A stretch of DNA of 64,000 nt from Faecalicatena contorta (GCF_003149105.1 NZ_QGDS01000005.1:1-64000), one strand, 5' to 3'; positions 54,050 through 63,246 are shown, counted from the first letter of the stretch. Notes: generated by a model from the letters alone, not told the origin. Numbers and translations: made by a program.

Positions 54050-54830
54050 CAGCTAACACCTCCTTTGTAAATTCAGCGTATGCCTTTGACACTGTGCTGT
54101 TTGGCTCATAAGCATAAATGCTTTTACCTTTGGAAGAAGTTTCAGCAGCTTTCACGGCAATCGGAATTTGTGTTCGATACATTCTTATCTGATTACCGAA
54201 GTTTGCCCTGAGTGCTTCCACCGTACTCTTTGCAAGGTTTGTTCGGCTATCCACCAAAGTAAGCAGCATACCGTCTATCTTAATATCAGGATTGATATAC
54301 TTCTTTACTTTTGAAATGGTCTGCACAAGCTGTGTCATACCCTTTGCCGGCAAATACTGAGCCTGAACCGGAATGATAACACTGTCTGCCGCCGATAAAG
54401 CATTGAGAGTAACCATACCAAGTGAAGGCATACAGTCTATAATTACATAATCATATCTGTTTTTCACTTGCCTCAGATAGTTCTTGAGTGTAGTTTCTCT
54501 GCTCATTGCGTTCATAAGGTTAAATTCCATTGCTGAAAGCTCAAGGTTTGCCGGGACAAGGTCAACACCTTCTTCGTGGTGCAGGATACCAACCATAGGG
54601 TCTGTCATCGTTTCATTGATTACATCTGTGAGTTTCGTTGCAAGCGTGATACCCAAGCCGTCTGTATCCTGCCAACCGAGACAAGTCGTTAAATCTCCCT
54701 GCGGGTCTGCGTCTATGAGCAATACTTTCTTTCCCTGCATTGCAAGCCCGACTCCGAGATTAACGGTTGTGGTGGTCTTTCCGACTCCGCCTTTCTGGTT
54801 ACATACGGAAATCGTTTTACAGTTTGACAC
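54006..54830 (-). CDS. parA: ParA-family partition ATPase
   Basis: The protein has the deviant Walker A KGGVGKTT near its start (VCNQKGGVGKTTTTVNLGVG), the D-x-D box LLIDADPQGDLT and VIIDCMPSLG. I choose GTG 54830 because AAAGGAGG lies 10 bases upstream, giving 274 residues. The ATG at 54866 would place the RBS inside the gene. With ParB it stabilises the circular ICE. The untranslated leader is long and structured. Confidence 0.93.
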   Translation of the reverse strand: MSNCKTISVCNQKGGVGKTTTTVNLGVGLAMQGKKVLLIDADPQGDLTTCLGWQDTDGLGITLATKLTDVINETMTDPMVGILHHEEGVDLVPANLELSAMEFNLMNAMSRETTLKNYLRQVKNRYDYVIIDCMPSLGMVTLNALSAADSVIIPVQAQYLPAKGMTQLVQTISKVKKYINPDIKIDGMLLTLVDSRTNLAKSTVEALRANFGNQIRMYRTQIPIAVKAAETSSKGKSIYAYEPNSTVSKAYAEFTKEVLADGRKKERLHSHEAR

Positions 54831-55365
54831 TTCTTTTTGCCCTCCTTTCTGAAAATTCATAGCCACCGCATTATGGCTATGTACCTGACCGACTCATTTC
54901 CTAATCGGTCATGGCAATATTTGTTCTCAACACCCCTTGCCAAGCAAAATGCTTATGGGAAGTCACTAAGGAACAGACTGCTTATCTGTATCATAGGATT
55001 CTAACCTCTGCCGGGTACTCCGCCAGCTCCGTAGAGAAGTATCATTATCATTCTGACTGTCATCGCCATATCAGGAGCAACCTGATACTTATAGCCGGAG
55101 TTCTCGCTATTCTGAAATACAGAAATTACGGCGTACCTGCTAAAGTGGCTATCATCAGAAATAAAGTCTTAGTGAATGACTTATTCAATTTTCAAGCGAA
55201 AAGGCTTCCGTTTTTGCTATCCGGAATGAACCCCTTCACTCATTTGGACAAAGGGGTATGAAATGCACACCCAAAATCTCCGCTTTTCCAAAAATATTTC
55301 AAAAAAATTTTTGGAAATTAAAAAAGCCGCCTGCTCCGGTTAGGAAACAGACGGCAAAACACGTT
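54831..55365 (-). ncRNA. Structured untranslated region upstream of parA
   Basis: No convincing gene lies in these 535 bases; the 116-codon plus-strand frame has no RBS and no family pattern. On the minus strand many perfect stems occur: TATCAGG/CCTGATA with a 5-base loop (55069-55087), CTCCG/CGGAG enclosing it (55027-55100), TGACCGA/TCGGTCA (54886-54911), CATAGCC/GGCTATG (54858-54881) and ACCCCTT/AAGGGGT (55230-55257). It could be a large structured RNA or a regulatory leader of parA. No known class recognised. Confidence 0.45.
55218..55289. repeat. Dispersed ~70-bp repeat, copy 2
   Basis: Matches 7903-7977 over TATCCGGAATGAA, CCCCTTCACTCATTTGGACA, AAAGGG, TGAAATGCACACCCAAAATC and GCTTTTC, with only small indels. 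Here it forms the outer (5' on minus strand) end of the structured region. Confidence 0.8.
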
Positions 55366-55545
55366 CTAAATGTATTCAATTTTCAATTTCTTTTTCTTTG
55401 CTTCAAGCACTTTGCAGAGGACATCATCTACTGCATCGGTGTATCGTCCCTGAGCTGCTAAATTGTTCTTCAGTTCAATGAGCGATTGTATCACTCGGCT
55501 TCGTTCTTCTTCATTTAAGTATAGATGATAGGTTTTCTCTCTCAT
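55366..55545 (-). CDS. Small protein, paralogue of 34963-35166
   Basis: The 59-residue protein starts at ATG 55545 after GGAGGG and overlaps the previous stop as ATGA. It reads KTYHLYLNEEERSRVIQSLI and YTDAVDDVLCKVLEAKKKKL, the same pattern as the gene beside VirD4. Helical, function unknown. Confidence 0.7.
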   Translation of the reverse strand: MREKTYHLYLNEEERSRVIQSLIELKNNLAAQGRYTDAVDDVLCKVLEAKKKKLKIEYI

Positions 55546-56933
55546 TGGCTGTCCCTCCATCTTTCAAATGTATTTTTGATTATCTCCACATCTTCCTCTG
55601 TATCAGAAGAAATAAATATATGTACGCTCTGAAGAGCTTTCTTTAAGCTATTGGCATAATCCAGTTCTGTGCCTTTCATCGGCAGCTTAATCAGCCTTAT
55701 CCCTCGTTGCTTACACATATATGCTTTCATTATTTCTATATTCTCGTCAGCACTTCCCGACTCAATAGCCAACTTTTCTGAAGGTATGTATGTTTCAAGC
55801 GGAACTCCAAGCAATCGGTCAGAACCAAGTTCTGCTTTCAAGCCTTTCTTATTAGAATAATAGCTGACCGCCAAAGCAGGGAACAATGACAAATACTCCT
55901 GCTCACAAATTCGACAGCCTTTATTCAATATCGTTCTTTCATTTATCTTCATACTCCACGAATGACCGTGCCTGCATTTCCACCACGCTCTCTTTGCTGA
56001 ATTTCGTGATACCTCTGTCGGTTTCCATTTATTCTGTTCATAATCCCATTCGCCAAGAAGCTGACTATCTGTTGTCGCCAAATCATTATATCCGGCAAGG
56101 ACTTCTCTCTCCGCACAAACAGGGCATACCGTACCTTTCACACGGGCATTGATAACTGATTTCCACTCGTTACCGCATTTACTGCATCTCCACCAAGCAT
56201 TTTTCCTCGACTTTGCATTTACTTCATCAGGCTTCAATGACAAGTTCTTCTCCGACCACTCAGAAGCAATTTCAGGGTGTGTTGTCTGCAAATCGTTAAA
56301 CCCTTTCAGGAATATGTACCCACTGCAATACGGGCATTTACTCCCACCGGAACGGGTAGAAATAAGGGTGTTCCATTCTCTGCCGCAATCCTTACACTTC
56401 CACCAAGCCTTACGATTGGCAAAGACCGTAACCTGAGTTGGAAGTAACGGATAATTTCTGTCCGACCACTCGGCTGCTATATCCGGCAGAAGCGTTGCAA
56501 GGTCATTAAATCCTACCAACACTTTATTATGGGAGCAATACGGGCAACCTGTTTTATTTATTGTCCTGCTCTTAACGGCTGCTTCCCACTCGTGACCTTT
56601 CTCGCATCTCCAAATCACTTTCTTATGAGAGCCAATAGAAACCTCTGTCGGTTTTATCTTATTCTTTTCCGACCACTGCTTTGCCAGTAGCGGCTCTAAT
56701 GTCGCCAAATCGTTAATCCCTACAATCACTCTTGCACCTGAACAAATAGGGCATTTCTCGCCGTTGGAACGAGCCTTTACGCTTGTTTCCCACTCGTGAC
56801 CGCAAGCACCTTTCCACCATACTTTTTTATTTGAGCCGAAGGTAATATCATCAGGTGTAAGCGGTAAATTCTTCTCTGACCACTCCAAAACAAGTCCCGG
56901 ATGTACTTCTGCTAAACTGTTGTTCATAGCCAA
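55542..56933 (-). CDS. Zinc-finger-repeat protein with endonuclease-like C-terminus
   Basis: The 463-residue protein has five or six repeats of about 65 residues, each with a W-x-C/G-x-G-H-E/S-W core and CPxC pair (for example WRCEKGHEWEAAVKSRT then CPYCSHNKVLVGFNDLAT), the treble-clef DUF4379 pattern. After the last finger (CRICEQEYLS) the C-terminal region YIPSEKLAIESG...MKAYMCKQRGIRLIKLP resembles the PD-(D/E)xK/Vsr-like domain found after such fingers. Likely nucleic-acid binding and perhaps cutting. It is cargo near the right ICE end, coupled to the small gene that follows. Confidence 0.8.
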   Translation of the reverse strand: MAMNNSLAEVHPGLVLEWSEKNLPLTPDDITFGSNKKVWWKGACGHEWETSVKARSNGEKCPICSGARVIVGINDLATLEPLLAKQWSEKNKIKPTEVSIGSHKKVIWRCEKGHEWEAAVKSRTINKTGCPYCSHNKVLVGFNDLATLLPDIAAEWSDRNYPLLPTQVTVFANRKAWWKCKDCGREWNTLISTRSGGSKCPYCSGYIFLKGFNDLQTTHPEIASEWSEKNLSLKPDEVNAKSRKNAWWRCSKCGNEWKSVINARVKGTVCPVCAEREVLAGYNDLATTDSQLLGEWDYEQNKWKPTEVSRNSAKRAWWKCRHGHSWSMKINERTILNKGCRICEQEYLSLFPALAVSYYSNKKGLKAELGSDRLLGVPLETYIPSEKLAIESGSADENIEIMKAYMCKQRGIRLIKLPMKGTELDYANSLKKALQSVHIFISSDTEEDVEIIKNTFERWRDSQ

Positions 56934-57005
56934 ACCTCAACCTCCTTGTGTTTAGAGTATATGAAGTTTTAGCTTTATCTTGTAGTTTGCGAATATCCGT
57001 GTAAA

Positions 57006-57050
57006 TAGAAAAAGCCCTTTGAGAAAAGGATTTCTCCTCTCTCAAAGGGC
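57006..57050 (-). terminator. Terminator after the AAA ATPase gene
   Basis: GCCCTTTGAGA (57014-57024) pairs perfectly with TCTCAAAGGGC (57040-57050). TTTTTC follows on the minus strand. Confidence 0.85.
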
Positions 57051-57086
57051 AGGTTGGCAAACTGGAATCTGTCGATATCTTTATAC

Positions 57087-57803
57087 CTAATCTGTTAGTA
57101 ATCTATCTAGCAATATCTTCCTATTGTTTATAAACATCTCTGTAATTTGGTAATTTTCCGTTTCCTCATACTCACATAAATGTATACTTCCATCATCAAA
57201 ACAATATATATCTGCATCTGGAATACCTAATAAAATAGGAGAATGTGTAACTATAAAAAACTGTGCCCCTTTCTTTGCACATTTATATATTTCCATTAAC
57301 AATGTAAGTTGTCTCTGCGGTGACAATGCTGCTTCTGGCTCATCAAAAAGATATAAACCATTAGCTTGTAAATTATTCTGTGCTAATGCTAAAAAACTCT
57401 CTCCATGTGACTTTTCATGATATTTAGCCGAAGGATGTGCCATATCTGCATATTCCTCTTCTTGTGTTGCAACATTATAAAAGCTTTCAGCTCTAAGAAA
57501 ATATCCCCACTTTTCTTTTCGATATCCTTTGGAAATTCTTATCGCATTGCACAATTCTGAATGTGTATCATGAGTAGAAAAAACATAGTTTCTTGTTCCC
57601 CCCTCAGGATTAAAACCATGTGCTACAGCAAGTGCCTCCAACAAAGTTGATTTACCACTGCCATTTTCTCCAACAAAAAAAGTGATTGATTTATTGAAAT
57701 CAAGTTTTTCAACACCTTTAAAAGCCTCTATTTTCTTTAAATAACTGTTGTTGTCAATTCTATTCCAATCGAATATTACCCCTTGTATGAATTGCTCGTT
57801 CAT
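57087..57803 (-). CDS. Small AAA/ABC-type ATPase
   Basis: The 238-residue protein has Walker A VGENGSGKST (44-53), Walker B LYLFDEPEAALSP (about 155-167) and the switch His in VTHSP. It belongs to the AAA_21/AAA_23 group of standalone ATPases related to ABC and OLD proteins. ATG 57803 follows GGAAGGTG. No partner nuclease or toxin is next to it. Such ATPases often occur in defence or toxin loci, but the role here is unknown. A perfect hairpin CTTCTTGTC/GACAAGAAG lies upstream at 57843-57864. Confidence 0.82.
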   Translation of the reverse strand: MNEQFIQGVIFDWNRIDNNSYLKKIEAFKGVEKLDFNKSITFFVGENGSGKSTLLEALAVAHGFNPEGGTRNYVFSTHDTHSELCNAIRISKGYRKEKWGYFLRAESFYNVATQEEEYADMAHPSAKYHEKSHGESFLALAQNNLQANGLYLFDEPEAALSPQRQLTLLMEIYKCAKKGAQFFIVTHSPILLGIPDADIYCFDDGSIHLCEYEETENYQITEMFINNRKILLDRLLTD

Positions 57804-57888
57804 TCAATCACCTTCCTATAAAAAGAGTACCTAATCTATATCTTCTTGTCTTACGGACAAGAAGCGTCCCTCGCTCTAAAGAGATCGG

Positions 57889-58113
57889 TCAAATTCCGAT
57901 TTATTTGTTATCATCATCTTTTTTATTTTTATTCAACCATGTAGCACCAAAACACAAAGAGGTTGAACCTAGACATAGATATATAACACCCATCCTAACA
58001 TCACTAGTAAAATTTAATATAGCACTAACGTAGAAAAGCAAAGACATTATAAAATATAATAATGCTGTTATTTTGTTTCTTTTCATCATGTGCACTCCTT
58101 CAAATTCCGATTT
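57889..58113. repeat. 14-bp direct repeats flanking a small gene
   Basis: TCAAATTCCGATTT occurs at 57889-57902 and 58100-58113, bracketing the 64-residue membrane protein gene. It could mark a small insertion or a duplicated att-like sequence near the ICE right end. Confidence 0.5.
57901..58095 (-). CDS. Small membrane protein near the right ICE end
   Basis: The 64-residue protein has two hydrophobic helices (KITALLYFIMSLLFYVSAIL, and RMGVIYLCLGSTSLCFGATW) and a charged tail NKNKKDDDNK. It is similar in build to short YwlC/DUF-type membrane proteins but not assigned. The A/T-rich codon use differs from lysS. Confidence 0.6.
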   Translation of the reverse strand: MHMMKRNKITALLYFIMSLLFYVSAILNFTSDVRMGVIYLCLGSTSLCFGATWLNKNKKDDDNK

Positions 58114-58130
58114 GTATTTCTGTTTGTTTT

Positions 58131-58160
58131 AAAAATGGGCAACTCCGATTGGAATTGCCC
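58131..58160 (-). terminator. Terminator-like hairpin downstream of lysS
   Basis: GGGCAACTCC (58137-58146) pairs with GGAATTGCCC (58151-58160) with one mismatch. On the minus strand ATTTTTAAAAC follows. Confidence 0.65.
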
Positions 58161-58216
58161 ACTCATTGCTCTAATTATGCGATTTTTTCTTGCTTGCACC
58201 GATTTCTGCATCAATT

Positions 58217-58309
58217 GATGTAAGTTTGATGTAAATCGCTGTTTTTTTAGTTTTTTATCAAATGAAGTACATCCCGTCTATTCGGTAAAACGGTACATCT
58301 TTACATCAT
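58217..58309. other. Candidate integrase arm-type sites / ICE-lysS junction
   Basis: TTGATGTAAG (58216) and TTGATGTAAA (58227) lie on the plus strand, and TTTACATCAT (58300-58309) is an exact inverted copy of the left-end ATGATGTAAA, 1 base from the lysS stop. The arrangement fits integration just after lysS, but the crossover sequence is not resolved. Confidence 0.35.
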
Positions 58310-58310
58310 C

Positions 58311-60269
58311 TTAATAGAGCTTTGCACCTGCTGGAATGTGGTCATCAACCATCAGAAGATGGAGCTTTTCTTCGCCTTCTTCTTCGTGGATAGCACTGAG
58401 GAGCATACCGCAAGAGTCAATGCCCATCATAGCTCTCGGTGGAAGATTTGTGATAGCAATAAGAGTCTTTCCAACCAGTTCTTCCGGCTCATAAAAGCTA
58501 TGAATACCGCTTAAAATGGTTCTGTCTGTGCCTGTTCCGTCATCAAGCGTAAACTGTAACAGTTTCTTTGACTTCGGTACTGCAACACACTCTTTAACCT
58601 TTACAGCTCTGAAATCTGACTTGCTGAATGTATCAAAATCAACTTCTTCCTCGAATAAAGGCTCAATCTTTACATTAGAGAAATCAATTTTTTCCGGCTC
58701 TGCTTTCATTTCTTCGGCAGCCTGATTTTTTACATCATTTTTCTTATTTACATCACCGAGTGACTTCATTGTCGGGAACAACAATACATCCCGAATAGCC
58801 GCCGAGTCTGTCAGCAGCATACACATTCTGTCAATCCCAAATCCAATTCCGCCTGTAGGGGGCATACCAACTTCCAGTGCATTCAGGAAGTCTTCATCTG
58901 TTGTGTTTGCCTCTTCATCTCCCTGTGCCAGCAGTGCTTCCTGTGCCTTAAAGCGTTCTCTCTGGTCAATGGGGTCATTCAGCTCGGAGTAAGCATTTGC
59001 CATCTCCCAGCCATTCATAAAGAACTCGAAACGTTCTACATATTCCGGATTCTCCGGTTTTTTCTTTGTCAGCGGAGAAATCTCTATAGGATGGTCCATA
59101 ACAAAAGTCGGCTGAATCAAGTGTTCCTCCACATATTCTTCAAAGAACAGGCTCAGGATATCTCCCTTTTCATGTCTCTTTTCAAATTCAACACCTTTTT
59201 CCTTTGCCAGTGCTTTTGCTTCTTCCGTGGTTTTAATTTCATTGAAATCAATACCTGCATATTTTTTCACGGCATCGACCATTGTAATTCTTTCAAATGG
59301 TTTGCCTAAATCCATTTCAATACCATTATAAACAATCGTAGTAGTTCCCAGTACTTCCTGAGCTACATGGCGGTACAGGTTCTCTGTCAGATCCATCATG
59401 CCATGATAATCGGTATATGCCTGATACAGCTCCATTAATGTGAACTCTGGGTTATGTCTTGTGTCAAGTCCCTCATTGCGGAATACTCGTCCAATTTCAT
59501 ACACACGTTCCATGCCGCCTACAATCAGTCTCTTCAGGTACAATTCCAAAGAGATGCGAAGCTTAAAGTCTTCATCCAGGGCATTAAAATGTGTTTCAAA
59601 AGGTCTTGCCGCAGCACCGCCGGCATTACTTACCAGCATAGGTGTCTCGACTTCCATAAATCCATCGTTGTCCAGATATCTTCTGATAGCACTCAGGATT
59701 TTAGAACGCTTGATAAATGTATCCTTTACTTCAGGATTCATAATCAAGTCTACATATCTCTGACGGTAACGGATATCTGTATTTGTCAGCCCATGAAATT
59801 TCTCAGGCAGTATCTGCAGGCTCTTGGAAAGCAATTTAACAGAAGCTGCATGGATAGACATCTCACCCGTCTTGGTGCGGAATACCTCACCTACAATTCC
59901 TACAATATCTCCTACGTCCATTTTCTTGAATTCTTTGTAGGCATCTTCTCCAATGCTGTCCCTTGCCACGTAAGACTGAATGTTTCCTTTCAGGTCCTGG
60001 ACATTACAGAAGGATGCTTTTCCCATGACACGCTTGGACATCATACGTCCGGCAATGGATACTTCCTTTCCTTCCAGTTCCTCAAAATGGTCTTTCAGTT
60101 CCTGGCTATGATGTGTCTGCTCATACTTCGTGATTACAAAAGGATCTTTTCCGTCTTTCTGTAATTCTGCCAGCTTTTCACGGCGGACCTTTCTCAACTG
60201 ATTCAGATCTGGTTCCTGTGTATTTTTCTGCTGTGTGTTCTTCTCATTATTTTTCTGCTGCTCCGACAC
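58311..60269 (-). CDS. lysS: Lysyl-tRNA synthetase with C-terminal tRNA-binding domain
   Basis: The class II LysRS body is followed by a C-terminal EMAPII/MetG-type tRNA-binding domain ([35 protein letters not shown]). The body has the anticodon OB-fold, motif 2 ([20 protein letters not shown]) and motif 3 ([14 protein letters not shown]). I choose GTG 60269, behind GGAAGGAG, giving 652 residues; the longer upstream frame has no RBS. The appended domain makes it about 150 residues longer than a standard LysS. It lies 127 bases after greA, with a hairpin (60293-60326) in the gap. Confidence 0.96.
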   Translation of the reverse strand: MSEQQKNNEKNTQQKNTQEPDLNQLRKVRREKLAELQKDGKDPFVITKYEQTHHSQELKDHFEELEGKEVSIAGRMMSKRVMGKASFCNVQDLKGNIQSYVARDSIGEDAYKEFKKMDVGDIVGIVGEVFRTKTGEMSIHAASVKLLSKSLQILPEKFHGLTNTDIRYRQRYVDLIMNPEVKDTFIKRSKILSAIRRYLDNDGFMEVETPMLVSNAGGAAARPFETHFNALDEDFKLRISLELYLKRLIVGGMERVYEIGRVFRNEGLDTRHNPEFTLMELYQAYTDYHGMMDLTENLYRHVAQEVLGTTTIVYNGIEMDLGKPFERITMVDAVKKYAGIDFNEIKTTEEAKALAKEKGVEFEKRHEKGDILSLFFEEYVEEHLIQPTFVMDHPIEISPLTKKKPENPEYVERFEFFMNGWEMANAYSELNDPIDQRERFKAQEALLAQGDEEANTTDEDFLNALEVGMPPTGGIGFGIDRMCMLLTDSAAIRDVLLFPTMKSLGDVNKKNDVKNQAAEEMKAEPEKIDFSNVKIEPLFEEEVDFDTFSKSDFRAVKVKECVAVPKSKKLLQFTLDDGTGTDRTILSGIHSFYEPEELVGKTLIAITNLPPRAMMGIDSCGMLLSAIHEEEGEEKLHLLMVDDHIPAGAKLY

Positions 60270-60292
60270 TATTTCTCTCCTTCCTGCTTTAA

Positions 60293-60326
60293 CAGCTAAG
60301 GTCCGGTATTTTCCAAACCTTAGCTG
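60293..60326 (-). promoter_or_regulatory. Perfect hairpin in the greA-lysS gap
   Basis: CAGCTAAGGT (60293-60302) pairs with ACCTTAGCTG (60317-60326), 24 bases ahead of the lysS start. No T-run follows, so an mRNA-stability or processing element is more likely than a terminator. Confidence 0.5.
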
Positions 60327-60396
60327 CAAAGTAATCCTGCCTCCTTTGGCAAAGTTCTTTCCTGCCTAAGTAACATGATAGATATTTCTGCAATTA

Positions 60397-60882
60397 TTAC
60401 ATGGCACGGCTGATTTCAAGCACCTTATACTGAATCTGCCCTGCCTGTGTTTCTACATCTACTAATTCTCCGGTTTTTTTGCCAAGCAGTGCCTGACCTA
60501 CTGGAGATTCATTGGAAATCTTACCTTCCAGGCTGTTAGCCTCAGTTGAGCCAACAATTTTAAATTCCATTTCCTCATCAAATGTTACATCAAATACCTT
60601 TACTTTACATCCCACATTAATCTTATCAAAATCTACTTCATCCTCAACTACTACTTCTACATTTTTAAGGATATTTTCCAGCTCTTCTATGCGGGTCTCA
60701 ATATCACGCTGCTCATCCTTAGCTGCATCATACTCTGCATTCTCTGATAAGTCCCCTTGTTCTCTCGCTTCCTTAATTTTCGCAGCGACCTCTTTTCGTT
60801 TGATTACCTTCAGATTCTCTAACTCATCTTCCAGTGATTTCAAACCTGCATAAGTAAGTAATCTTTTCTTTGCTTCTGCCAT
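60397..60882 (-). CDS. greA: Transcription elongation factor GreA
   Basis: The 161-residue protein has an N-terminal antiparallel coiled coil with the acidic tip (EAREQGDLSENAEYDAAKDE) and a C-terminal FKBP-like domain (SNESPVGQALLGKKTGELVD). It stimulates RNA cleavage in backtracked RNA polymerase. Standard length. ATG at 60882. Confidence 0.97.
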   Translation of the reverse strand: MAEAKKRLLTYAGLKSLEDELENLKVIKRKEVAAKIKEAREQGDLSENAEYDAAKDEQRDIETRIEELENILKNVEVVVEDEVDFDKINVGCKVKVFDVTFDEEMEFKIVGSTEANSLEGKISNESPVGQALLGKKTGELVDVETQAGQIQYKVLEISRAM

Positions 60883-61038
60883 TATTAATTGCTCCTTTTC
60901 TTTTCTTTGCTTCCCCTTATCTCCCGTATCTCAGCCTTCTATAAATAACAAGTAGTTTTCCTCTTAATAAATGCCTGTAAGCCCTGTTTCCGTCTTGTTT
61001 AAATTTATATTTCACAATTTCAATATTATAACTAATAC

Positions 61039-61998
61039 CTATAATGATGTCAAGATATTTTCAAGCCCTTCATAAGACTCTACCTTATTAATCTCATCCC
61101 TCAGCCGGGCAGCGCCATGAAGTCCCTTTACATACCACGCTACATGTTTTCTCATCTCCCGGATTCCCATATATTCGCCTTTATATTCAAGCTGGAGCCG
61201 TGCATGCCGCAGCATGGTTTTTTTAATCTCCTCGAGGGTTGGCCTGGGCGGAAGCTCCCCTGTCTGTTCATATGCTGTCAATTCAGAAAAAATCCACGGG
61301 TTTCCCTGGGCGCCCCGGGCTATCATAACGCCATCACAGCCGGTCTGCTCCTGCATGGCAATTGCTCTTTCCCCGGATGTCACATCGCCATTTCCAATAA
61401 CCGGAATAGATACCGCCTCCTTTACCTGACGGATAATCTCCCAATCCGCCCTGCCGGAATAATACTGCTCTCTTGTCCTCCCGTGGACTGCTACGGCGGC
61501 CGCCCCAGCTTCTTCGATAATCTTAGCAATTTCTACTGCATTGACCTGCTCATCATTAAAACCCTTTCTAATTTTTACCGTTACGGGCTTTTCAATGGCT
61601 TTTACTACGGCACTGACCAATTCATAGACCAGCCTGGGATTTTTCATAAGTGCTGAGCCTTCACCGTTTCTCACCACTTTAGGGACTGGACATCCCATGT
61701 TGATATCTAAAAATGTGAAAGGGCGCTCTTCTATTCTTTTTGCCATTTCACTGAGAATTTTCGGCTCAGAGCCAAAGAACTGCAGCGACGCGGGCATTTC
61801 CTCAGGATGAATTTTCAGAAGACTTTCTGTATTTTTATTATGATACATAATTCCTTTGGCGCTGACCATTTCCATGCAAACAAGTCCTGCTCCCTGCTCC
61901 TTACACAACAAGCGAAATGGCAGGTCTGTTACTCCTGCCATGGGTCCTAGTATATAAGAATTCTCAAGTTCAATATTACCAATTCTCAATCGTTTCAT
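61039..61998 (-). CDS. dusB: tRNA-dihydrouridine synthase
   Basis: The 319-residue flavin enzyme of the Dus family has GPMAGVTDLPFRLLCKEQGA, catalytic Cys in NMGCPVPKVVRNGEGSALM, VKIRKGF and VHGRTREQYYSGRADW. It reduces uridines in the tRNA D-loop. It lies 13 bases after coaX. Confidence 0.95.
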   Translation of the reverse strand: MKRLRIGNIELENSYILGPMAGVTDLPFRLLCKEQGAGLVCMEMVSAKGIMYHNKNTESLLKIHPEEMPASLQFFGSEPKILSEMAKRIEERPFTFLDINMGCPVPKVVRNGEGSALMKNPRLVYELVSAVVKAIEKPVTVKIRKGFNDEQVNAVEIAKIIEEAGAAAVAVHGRTREQYYSGRADWEIIRQVKEAVSIPVIGNGDVTSGERAIAMQEQTGCDGVMIARGAQGNPWIFSELTAYEQTGELPPRPTLEEIKKTMLRHARLQLEYKGEYMGIREMRKHVAWYVKGLHGAARLRDEINKVESYEGLENILTSL

Positions 61999-62011
61999 GC
62001 CTATTATCTCA

Positions 62012-62782
62012 CTATTTTTTATTTTTATGATAAATCAGACGAAGTCCGTCCAATGTCAGGTCTGGTCTGTATATATCAATACTGTTTGTCTCCTGGGCAA
62101 TAATCTTTCCAAGCCCGCCTGTAGCTACCACAGTAGCATTTTTATAGCCGGATTCTTCTTTCATTTTACCCACAATATATTCTGTCTGTCCTATCGCCCC
62201 ATATACAAGTCCGGCCTGCATACTGGATACTGTTTCTTTTGCAAGTATGAATTTCGGCTTCTTAATCTGAATTGCCGGGAGCATGGCTGCTCCGCCCCAG
62301 AGGGAACGGGCGGCAGTCTCAATACCGGGTGCTGTAATCCCTGCCTCAAAGGTGCCATTGGGGCCGATTAAATCATAGGTCGTTGCGGTTCCAAAATCTA
62401 CCACAATCACAGGACCTCCATAAAGCTCATATCCTGCCACAGCATCCACAATACGGTCCGGACCGATTTCCTTGGGATTCTCTGTTACAATCCGGATTCC
62501 GGTTTTAATGCCGGAAGACACAACAAGAGGATTCACTTTCACATACTTGATAATCCCGTTTATGAGAGAGTGCATGATGTCCGGCACTACAGAAGCTATA
62601 ATCACTGCATCCATATCACAGGCTTGTATGTCACGGTGTTCCAGAATTCCACAGATGGCAAAGCCATACTCATCCGAAGTACGCGGCTGCTTCGTTGTCA
62701 TACGGAAGGTTCCGACAAGCTTGTCCTTATTGAAGACACCCAGTGTTATATTGGTATTTCCAACATCAATCGTCAGTAACAT
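62012..62782 (-). CDS. coaX: Type III pantothenate kinase
   Basis: The 256-residue protein has the ASKHA-fold motifs [15 protein letters not shown] at the N-terminus, [20 protein letters not shown], and [12 protein letters not shown]. It phosphorylates pantothenate in coenzyme A synthesis. It overlaps the preceding small gene by 17 bases. Confidence 0.96.
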   Translation of the reverse strand: MLLTIDVGNTNITLGVFNKDKLVGTFRMTTKQPRTSDEYGFAICGILEHRDIQACDMDAVIIASVVPDIMHSLINGIIKYVKVNPLVVSSGIKTGIRIVTENPKEIGPDRIVDAVAGYELYGGPVIVVDFGTATTYDLIGPNGTFEAGITAPGIETAARSLWGGAAMLPAIQIKKPKFILAKETVSSMQAGLVYGAIGQTEYIVGKMKEESGYKNATVVATGGLGKIIAQETNSIDIYRPDLTLDGLRLIYHKNKK

Positions 62783-63107
62783 CTATATCCTCCCCTAAAT
62801 AAAACGCTCTGTAGAACAATTCCAACGCCTCAAACAATTCCGTCTTTGTGCGCTGAAGTTCCTTAATTTTCAGGACACTTCCAATCTCATCAAAGGTAAA
62901 ATCATCTTCCTCATGTTCCACCCGCAGCTCCAGAGCGCCTTCTTCATTATATACCACCATCAGCACTCCCCCTACATCTTCTGTGTATAACACACACATA
63001 ATCTGCAGATCCTGCCTGATACCCTCAGGGAGCATGTCAAACTCAGGATTTAAATAATATTTCTGTTCATAAGAATTGGCGGCACAAAGCACAACTTCCT
63101 CTTCCAT
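62766..63107 (-). CDS. DUF6145-family protein
   Basis: The 113-residue acidic protein has [40 protein letters not shown] and [20 protein letters not shown]. It matches the DUF6145 proteins found between birA and coaX in Lachnospiraceae. No function known; the name rests on pattern and context. Confidence 0.72.
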   Translation of the reverse strand: MEEEVVLCAANSYEQKYYLNPEFDMLPEGIRQDLQIMCVLYTEDVGGVLMVVYNEEGALELRVEHEEDDFTFDEIGSVLKIKELQRTKTELFEALELFYRAFYLGEDIDVTDD

Positions 63108-63152
63108 TTATTATCCTTTCCAAAGAGACCTTCCAAACAGTTTTCCAAACGA

Positions 63153-63222
63153 ACTTTTCAAAGGGGACAGTCCCTTTTGAATGGGGTCTGACCCTTTTGA
63201 AAAGGGACTGTCCCTTTTGAAT
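63153..63222. repeat. GGGACAGTCCC-type palindromic repeats
   Basis: Three successive units end in CCCTTTTGAA: AAGGGGACAGTCCCTTTTGA, TGGGGTCTGACCCTTTTGAA, AAGGGACTGTCCCTTTTGAA. Each is a short palindrome, and they can pair with one another. They are probably a REP-like chromosomal repeat acting as a terminator between birA and the next gene. Confidence 0.8.
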
Positions 63223-63246
63223 GTCATTTTCTGAATATTCTTAAAA

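Noticed and set aside
55170-55195. rRNA-operon-like TTGAAAATTGAATA sequence as a promoter or antiterminator
   Set aside because: Short match, repeated once nearby as A/T-rich sequence, with no rRNA or tRNA in the window.
54911-55261. 116-codon plus-strand frame opposite the parA leader
   Set aside because: No ribosome binding site or family pattern, and the DNA is better explained by stems on the other strand; kept only as part of the structured region.
60293-60326. T-box riboswitch upstream of lysS
   Set aside because: Only a simple hairpin is present; no T-box sequence, specifier loop or terminator.
63153-63222. CRISPR-like spacing of the GGGACAGTCCC repeats
   Set aside because: Units are about 20 bases apart with no unique spacers and no cas genes; they are simple palindromic repeats.
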